Positions 62,255-64,000 of a stretch of DNA of 64,000 nt are shown here, one piece after another (the stretch's first letter is position 1; the number at the start of each line of letters is the position of its first letter). The position numbers and the translations under genes were made by a program. The notes beneath the pieces were generated by a model, which was given only the letters and a program-made list of their open reading frames with translations, had not been told where the DNA came from and did no database searches. The stretch lies in contig NZ_CP108101.1 of assembly GCF_036195325.1 (NCBI RefSeq), forward strand, positions 2,790,001-2,854,000, read 5' to 3'. Origin of the DNA: Streptomyces sp. NBC_00234. Lineage in GTDB: Bacteria > Actinomycetota > Actinomycetes > Streptomycetales > Streptomycetaceae.

Positions 62255-63142
62255 CTAGAGCAGTGCCACGGCCGCGTCGACCGCCCCGGCCACATCGCCG
62301 TCGGCCGGATAGAGCAACGAGCGGCCCACCACCAGCCCCTGGACGGACGGCAGTCGCAGCGCGCCGCGCCACTTCTCGTACGCGCCGTCGAGATCGCCGC
62401 CGACCTCACCGCCGAGCAGCACGGCGGGCAGGGTGGAGGTCTCCATCACCTGGGCCATGTCGTCGGGGTTCTCCGTGACGGGGACCTTGAGCCAGGTGTA
62501 CGCGGAGGTGCCCGCGAGCCCCGAGGCGATGGCGATGGACGTGGTGACGGCGGCTGCGCCCAGGTCGTTGCGGAGCCGGCCGTCGACACGGTGACAGAGG
62601 AACGGCTCGACGAAGACGGGCAGCCGGTGCGCCGCCATGTCGTCGATGACGCGGGCGGTGGAGTGCAGGGTGTCGAGGGAGCCCGGGTCGTCGTAGTCGA
62701 TGCGGAGCAGCAGTTTGCCCGCGTCGAAACCGAGCCTGGCCAGGTCGGTGGGCCGGTGGCCGGTGAAGCGGTCGTCCAGCTCGAAGGCGGCGCCCGCGAG
62801 TCCACCGCGGTTCATGGAGCCGATGACGACCTTGCTCTCCAGGGCACCGAGGAGCAGCAGGTCGTCGAGGATGTCGGCGGTGGCGAGGACCCCGTCGACG
62901 CCCGGCCGGGAGAGTGCGAGGCAGAGCCGGTCCAGGAGCTCGAAGCGGTTGGCCATGGCCAGTTCGCGGTCGCCGACGGCGAGCGAGCCGCGGGCCGGAT
63001 GGTCGGCCGCGACGATCATCAGTCGTCCGCCGGCGGAGACGAGGGGGCGCCTCCGGCGCCGCCCTGCGGCCTCGGCGACGGCCTCCGGATGGTGCACCCG
63101 CAGCCGGACGAGCTCGGAGGCGGAGGAGGCGGCCGGCGTCAT
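62255..63142 (-). CDS. Class I-type (beta/alpha)8 aldolase of the iol operon
   Basis: The 295-residue protein has a TIM-barrel aldolase look (RLMIVAADHPARGSLAVGD, GVDGVLATADILDDLLLLGAL, LLRIDYDDPG, LPVFVEPFLC, WLKVPVT with a candidate Schiff-base Lys ~217, GLVVGRSLLYP). It belongs to the Cgl0159-like group often found between iolC and iolB in actinobacteria. In Bacillus this slot is filled by the class II aldolase IolJ, so it probably cleaves 2-deoxy-5-keto-gluconate 6-phosphate here. The ATG overlaps the iolC stop. Confidence 0.87.
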   Translation of the reverse strand: MTPAASSASELVRLRVHHPEAVAEAAGRRRRRPLVSAGGRLMIVAADHPARGSLAVGDRELAMANRFELLDRLCLALSRPGVDGVLATADILDDLLLLGALESKVVIGSMNRGGLAGAAFELDDRFTGHRPTDLARLGFDAGKLLLRIDYDDPGSLDTLHSTARVIDDMAAHRLPVFVEPFLCHRVDGRLRNDLGAAAVTTSIAIASGLAGTSAYTWLKVPVTENPDDMAQVMETSTLPAVLLGGEVGGDLDGAYEKWRGALRLPSVQGLVVGRSLLYPADGDVAGAVDAAVALL

Positions 63143-64000
63143 GAGACCGCTCCGGTCGTGAGGACGGCGCCGTCGGCCAGGGCCTGTTCGACCTCGTCCG
63201 GGAACGGCATCGCGGACGAGCAGGCCAGCCGGGACGCGACGATGGCACCGGCCGCGTTCGCGTACCGCATGATGCGTTCGGTCTCCCATCCGGCGAGCAG
63301 CCCGTGGCAGAGCGCCCCGCCGAACGCGTCCCCGGCGCCGAGCCCGTTGACGACCTCCACGGGCAGGGGCGGTACGTCGGCCGTGGTGCCGTCGCGGTGA
63401 ACGGCCAGAACGCCCTTGGGACCCTGCTTGACGACGGCCAGCTCGACCCCGGCCGCCAGCAGGGCGCGGGCGGCGGCATACGGCTCGCGTTCCCCGGTGG
63501 CGATCTCGCACTCGTCGAGATTGCCGACGGCCACGGTGGCGTGGGCGAGCGCTTCGCGGTAGCGCGCGGGCGCCACGGTCCTGTGGTCGCCCTCCCAGAA
63601 CATCGGCCGCCAGTCGAGATCGAAGACGGTGACACCGGACGCGCCCTCCCCTGCCGGCTCATCGGCACGGGCATCACTCCGTGCCTCGCCGCGGGCCTCG
63701 CTCCGGGCCTCGCTCCGGGCGCGGAGTGCGGCGAGGGTCGACGCGCGGCTCGGTTCCGCGCACAGCCCGGTGCCCGTCATCCAGAACACCCGGGCGGCGC
63801 GCACCGCGTCCAGGTCCAGTTCCGCACCGCGGATCTCCAGGTCGGGCGCCTTGGGCAGGCGGTAGAAGTAGAGCGGGAAGTCGTCCGGCGGGAAGATCTC
63901 GCAGAAGGTGACCGGGGTCGGATACTCCTCGACGCCCGTCACCCACCGGTCGTCCACCCCGAACTCCCGCAGCTGTCCGCGGAGATAGTCACCGAAGGCG
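63139..64000 (-). CDS. iolC: 5-dehydro-2-deoxygluconokinase IolC (5' end outside window)
   Basis: The PfkB-family sugar kinase is open at the right window edge; the visible part is 286 residues. The catalytic motif NGLGAGDAFGGALCHGLL with base Asp is intact, and VTFCEIFPPDDFPLYFYR is typical of IolC. The visible part contains an Ala/Arg/Ser/Glu insert of ~25 residues (RARSEARSEARGEARSDAR) encoded by 12-bp repeats, which is not normal for the family. IolC phosphorylates 2-deoxy-5-keto-gluconate. The stop overlaps the aldolase start. Confidence 0.92.
   Translation of the reverse strand, partial: AFGDYLRGQLREFGVDDRWVTGVEEYPTPVTFCEIFPPDDFPLYFYRLPKAPDLEIRGAELDLDAVRAARVFWMTGTGLCAEPSRASTLAALRARSEARSEARGEARSDARADEPAGEGASGVTVFDLDWRPMFWEGDHRTVAPARYREALAHATVAVGNLDECEIATGEREPYAAARALLAAGVELAVVKQGPKGVLAVHRDGTTADVPPLPVEVVNGLGAGDAFGGALCHGLLAGWETERIMRYANAAGAIVASRLACSSAMPFPDEVEQALADGAVLTTGAVS
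63669..63716. repeat. 12-bp tandem repeat inside iolC
   Basis: Four 12-bp units (two exact GGGCCTCGCTCC copies, 63693-63704 and 63705-63716, and two diverged copies before them) encode the charged Ala-Arg-Ser-Glu insert. The unit length keeps the frame, so copy number can vary. Confidence 0.9.

Overview
The window is chromosomal DNA from a high-GC actinomycete, almost certainly a Streptomyces or close relative. The evidence is extreme third-position GC in every long frame, frequent GTG/TTG starts, ATGA/GTGA stop-start overlaps, a sporulation-type SSB without an acidic tail beside two dynamin-like GTPases, an LAETG sortase substrate, and long GC-rich hairpins without U-tracts as terminators. 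Forty-six protein genes, including three partial or uncertain ones, and one tRNA are supported.

Layout. (1) 1-10591 (+): a seven-gene signalling operon in the order GlnX-like membrane protein (5' end outside the window), GlnH-like solute-binding protein, helical protein, PknG-like Ser/Thr kinase, PP2C phosphatase, von Willebrand A protein, FHA protein. Four of the proteins carry Cys-rich zinc-ribbon-like modules. This looks like an elaborated version of the mycobacterial GlnX-GlnH-PknG amino-acid sensing module, carrying its own phosphatase and FHA reader. It is the best candidate in the window for an under-described system. (2) 10572-12078: a PCMT-like methyltransferase and a divergent truncated haemoglobin, with an 18-bp perfect palindrome between them. 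(3) 12227-19324 (+): two FtsX-type permeases and their ATPase. (4) 19390-29189 (-): secreted subtilase, a hypothetical protein, a hotdog thioesterase, EttA, a small orphan frame, an acidic/basic hypothetical protein, and a thioester-domain wall protein. (5) 29380-33538 (-): ssbB plus two dynamin-like GTPases (dynB/dynA candidates), a sporulation cell-division locus. (6) 33857-36093: tRNA-Arg(UCU) with terminator, then a patch of small unrecognised genes and unexplained inverted repeats, possibly the scar of an integrative element. (7) 36181-40229: SDR with divergent TetR regulator, a seven-repeat FG-GAP propeller, a GNAT acetyltransferase. (8) 40278-45574 (+): an L-rhamnose ABC importer operon with mutarotase and two operator-like palindromes, closed by a 71-bp imperfect palindrome. 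(9) 45645-57864 (-): DUF1772 protein, small membrane protein, a giant secreted transglycosylase-like/SGNH protein, a vWA lipoprotein, an ABC-2 permease, a one-chain secreted-hydrolase/ABC-ATPase fusion, a DUF4291 protein and a phosphotransferase. (10) 57893-64000 (-): the myo-inositol catabolic operon iolC (partial)-aldolase-iolB-iolD-mmsA/iolA, ending in a strong hairpin.

Functionally the window combines nutrient sensing (operon 1), sugar and polyol use (rha, iol), envelope and secreted functions (subtilase, wall protein, SGNH protein, ABC systems) and sporulation division (ssbB-dynBA). All functional names rest on motifs read by eye. No database search was run.
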